A stretch of 64,000 bases of DNA from Cephalopachus bancanus (lineage: Eukaryota > Chordata > Mammalia > Primates > Tarsiidae): positions 62,001-126,000 of the forward strand of contig JAPVLO010000894.1 of NCBI GenBank assembly GCA_027257055.1, written 5' to 3'. Made by a program: the position numbers and the translations under genes. Of the stretch, positions 62,540-64,000 are shown piece by piece. Numbering within the stretch: position 1 is the first letter of the stretch; every line of letters starts with the position of its first letter. The notes beneath the pieces are model-generated. The model was not told the DNA's origin. It searched no databases and saw nothing but the letters and a program-made list of their open reading frames with translations.

Positions 62540-62982
62540 AGTGTGAAACTGAAGGAGTGATGAGCCAGAAAGTCACCACTTGGAGCCACGTCCTCACGTG
62601 TCATGTATTTAGGCATAAGCCACCAGTGCAGGGGACACTCGCAGGTGGACATTAAGGAGTGACAGGTGGCTCTCATGTCTCCGAGTATCTCCCCTCAGGA
62701 CCCAGATTCCATGCAAAGGGGATAACGTGGAACTTGAGGAAGGAGAGACCTGGGGGACACCGCCCTAACAGAGTGGTGCAAGTTGGTGGCTGTGGCAGGA
62801 CAAGCCAACCTCACGCGCCTCAGGACACCTTGCACTGAGGACACACGGCACTAGTGGCTCCGCCCACATTTACCTGTGAGGACATATCAGGACAATCCAA
62901 ACGGAGGGACACTCTTCAAAAATGCCAAAGTCACGAAAGACAAAGGCTGCAGCGCTGCCCTGGGATAAGAGACGCAAGAGGG

Positions 62983-63289
62983 CTGGGCGCGGTAGCTCAC
63001 GCCTGTAGTGCCAGCACTTTGGGAGGCTGAGTTGGGAGGATCGCTTGAGGCCAGAAGTTCAAGACTAGCCCGGGCAACATAGTGAGACCCCATCTCGACA
63101 AAAACTAAAAAGAACAAACAGCCAGATACAGTGGTGTGTGCCTGTAGTCCCAGTTACTCTAGGGGCTGAGATAGGAGAATCACCGGAGCTTAGGAGTTTG
63201 AGGCCACAGTGAACTGGGATTATACCACTGCACTCCAGCGTGGGAAACTGGGTAAGATCTTGTCTATTTAAAAAAAAAAAGAGAGACTA
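62983..63289 (+). repeat. Alu, AluJ type, full length
   Basis: GGGCTGGGCGCGGTAGCTCAC to GGTAAGATCTTGTCTATTT(A)n. Confidence 0.92.
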
Positions 63290-63302
63290 AAGAGACAAGA
63301 AA

Positions 63303-63600
63303 GCTGGGCATGGTGGCTTATGCCTATAATCCCAGCACTTTGGGAGGCCGAGGTGAGAGATTGCCTGAGCCCACGGGTTTGAGACCAGCCTGGGCAACTT
63401 GGTGAGACCTCATGTCTACAATTAAAAAAAAACAAAACAGCTGGGCGTGGTAGTGCATGCCTGTGGTTCCAGCTGCTTGGAAGGCTGAGGTGGAAGGATC
63501 GCCTGAGCCCTGCAGTTAGAGGCTGTGGTGGCCATGAGCATGCCACTGCACTCCAGCCTGGGTGACAGAGTGAGACTCTGACTCAAAAAAAAAAAAAAAA
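63303..63600 (+). repeat. Alu, intermediate type, full length
   Basis: GCTGGGCATGGTGGCTTATGC, a CACGGGTTTGAGACCAGCC B region, and a GAGACTCTGACTC(A)16 end. The right flank GAGAAAAGACAAG repeats the left flank imperfectly. Confidence 0.93.
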
Positions 63601-63871
63601 GAGAGAAAAGACAAGTAAATAAATGGGATGTGTGGTCCTGGATCTGCACCACTCCCACCTCCCAAAAATGCTGTGAAGGGTATCATTGGGTTAGTCAGAG
63701 AAATATGACCATGACCATGAACAGCAGAATAGCATTGCACCAATGTTAGATTTCCTGATTTCGATCATGGAACCGTGAGAGACTGTCCGCGTCCTTAGGA
63801 AATACACGCTTAAGTGTTTAGCAGTAAAGGGGCATCGTGTCTACAACTTACTCTCAAGTGTTCAGAAGTGA

Positions 63872-63875
<4 letters not shown>

Positions 63876-63921
<46 letters not shown>
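63876..63921. repeat. (TG)n microsatellite in L1 3' UTR
   Basis: About 23 TG units, ending in TAAGTGTGTAGGGAGAGAGAG. Confidence 0.95.
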
Positions 63922-63923
<2 letters not shown>

Positions 63924-64000
63924 GTGTGTAGGGAGAGAGAGATGCAAACATGATATGCAATGTTAACATACATATCAGAAAATGAATACAGAACATGAAT

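Larger units (their letters stand above)
62540..64000 (+). repeat. Old L1 3' UTR, interrupted by two Alus, runs off the window
   Basis: ATGTATTTAGGCATAAGCCAC, GGACACTCTTCAAAAATGCC, AAAGTCACGAAAGACAAAGG, AGACTAAAGAGACAAG, then TTAGATTTCCTGATTTCG, GGAAATACACGCTTAAGTG and CTACAACTTACTCTCAAGTG. This order is typical of old L1 3' ends. Family assignment is from memory and not certain. Confidence 0.5.

Overview
This window is nuclear DNA from a primate, and most of it is interspersed repeats. I count about 77 Alu-type (7SL-derived) SINE pieces on both strands, about 30 MIR and about 30 L2 fragments, a few old L1 pieces, microsatellites, and several CpG-rich islands. No protein-coding exon, tRNA or rRNA gene can be supported. 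The many open frames are Alu bodies, GC-rich island sequence or ancient-repeat relics.

Two Alu layers can be separated by eye. Old AluJ-like copies (including free left or right monomers) carry ...GGCTCACGCCTG... and ...CAGGAGTTCGAGACCAGCC.... A younger set, called L-Alu here, is not the human AluS/AluY type. Its marks are GGCTCGGTGGCTCAGCCTG, CGCGGGTTCGAGACCCGCC, ACAATAAATCAAAAA, CTGTAGTTCC, GGTGGCCGGGAGCGGCCAC and a GACTCCAACTC(A)n end. L-Alu copies sit inside AluJ, MIR, L2 and L1 copies and often have clean 9-19 bp target-site duplications (TSDs). With no galago-type tRNA SINEs, no lemur-type Alu and no AluS/Y, a tarsier genome is my best inference, but this is unverified.

Layout. 1-18 kb: Alu clusters alternate with GC-rich single-copy DNA, with CpG islands at 2.5-3.1, 15.7-16.1 and 17.1-18.0 kb, a CTCF-like site at 2714, a 47-50 bp minisatellite at 10.7 kb and a 20-23 bp Sp1-type array at 17.7 kb. 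18-31 kb: an Alu block, then a MIR/L2-rich stretch (21-31 kb). 31-42 kb: degenerate TG/CA tracts, a recent 270 bp tandem duplication (36.4-37.0 kb), L2, MIR and Alus, and a non-repeat stretch at 41.0-42.4 kb. 42-50 kb: dense Alus, MIRs and a CA-rich tract. 51.15-52.0 kb: the strongest CpG island. 52-64 kb: dense Alus interrupting old L1 pieces.

The main new observations concern the L-Alu. First, four substitutions relative to AluJ turn the B-box region into a perfect tRNA-like T-arm (5 bp stem, 7 nt TTCGAGA loop), and a one-base loss brings the A box closer to the tRNA consensus. Second, three 5'-truncated L-Alus of different subtypes all begin at this T-loop, and all carry A to T at the position equivalent to tRNA A58. 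That is the pattern expected if m1A58-like methylation of the SINE RNA disturbs target-primed reverse transcription. A 29 bp segment shared between an Alu and a single-copy site 1.7 kb away is also notable.
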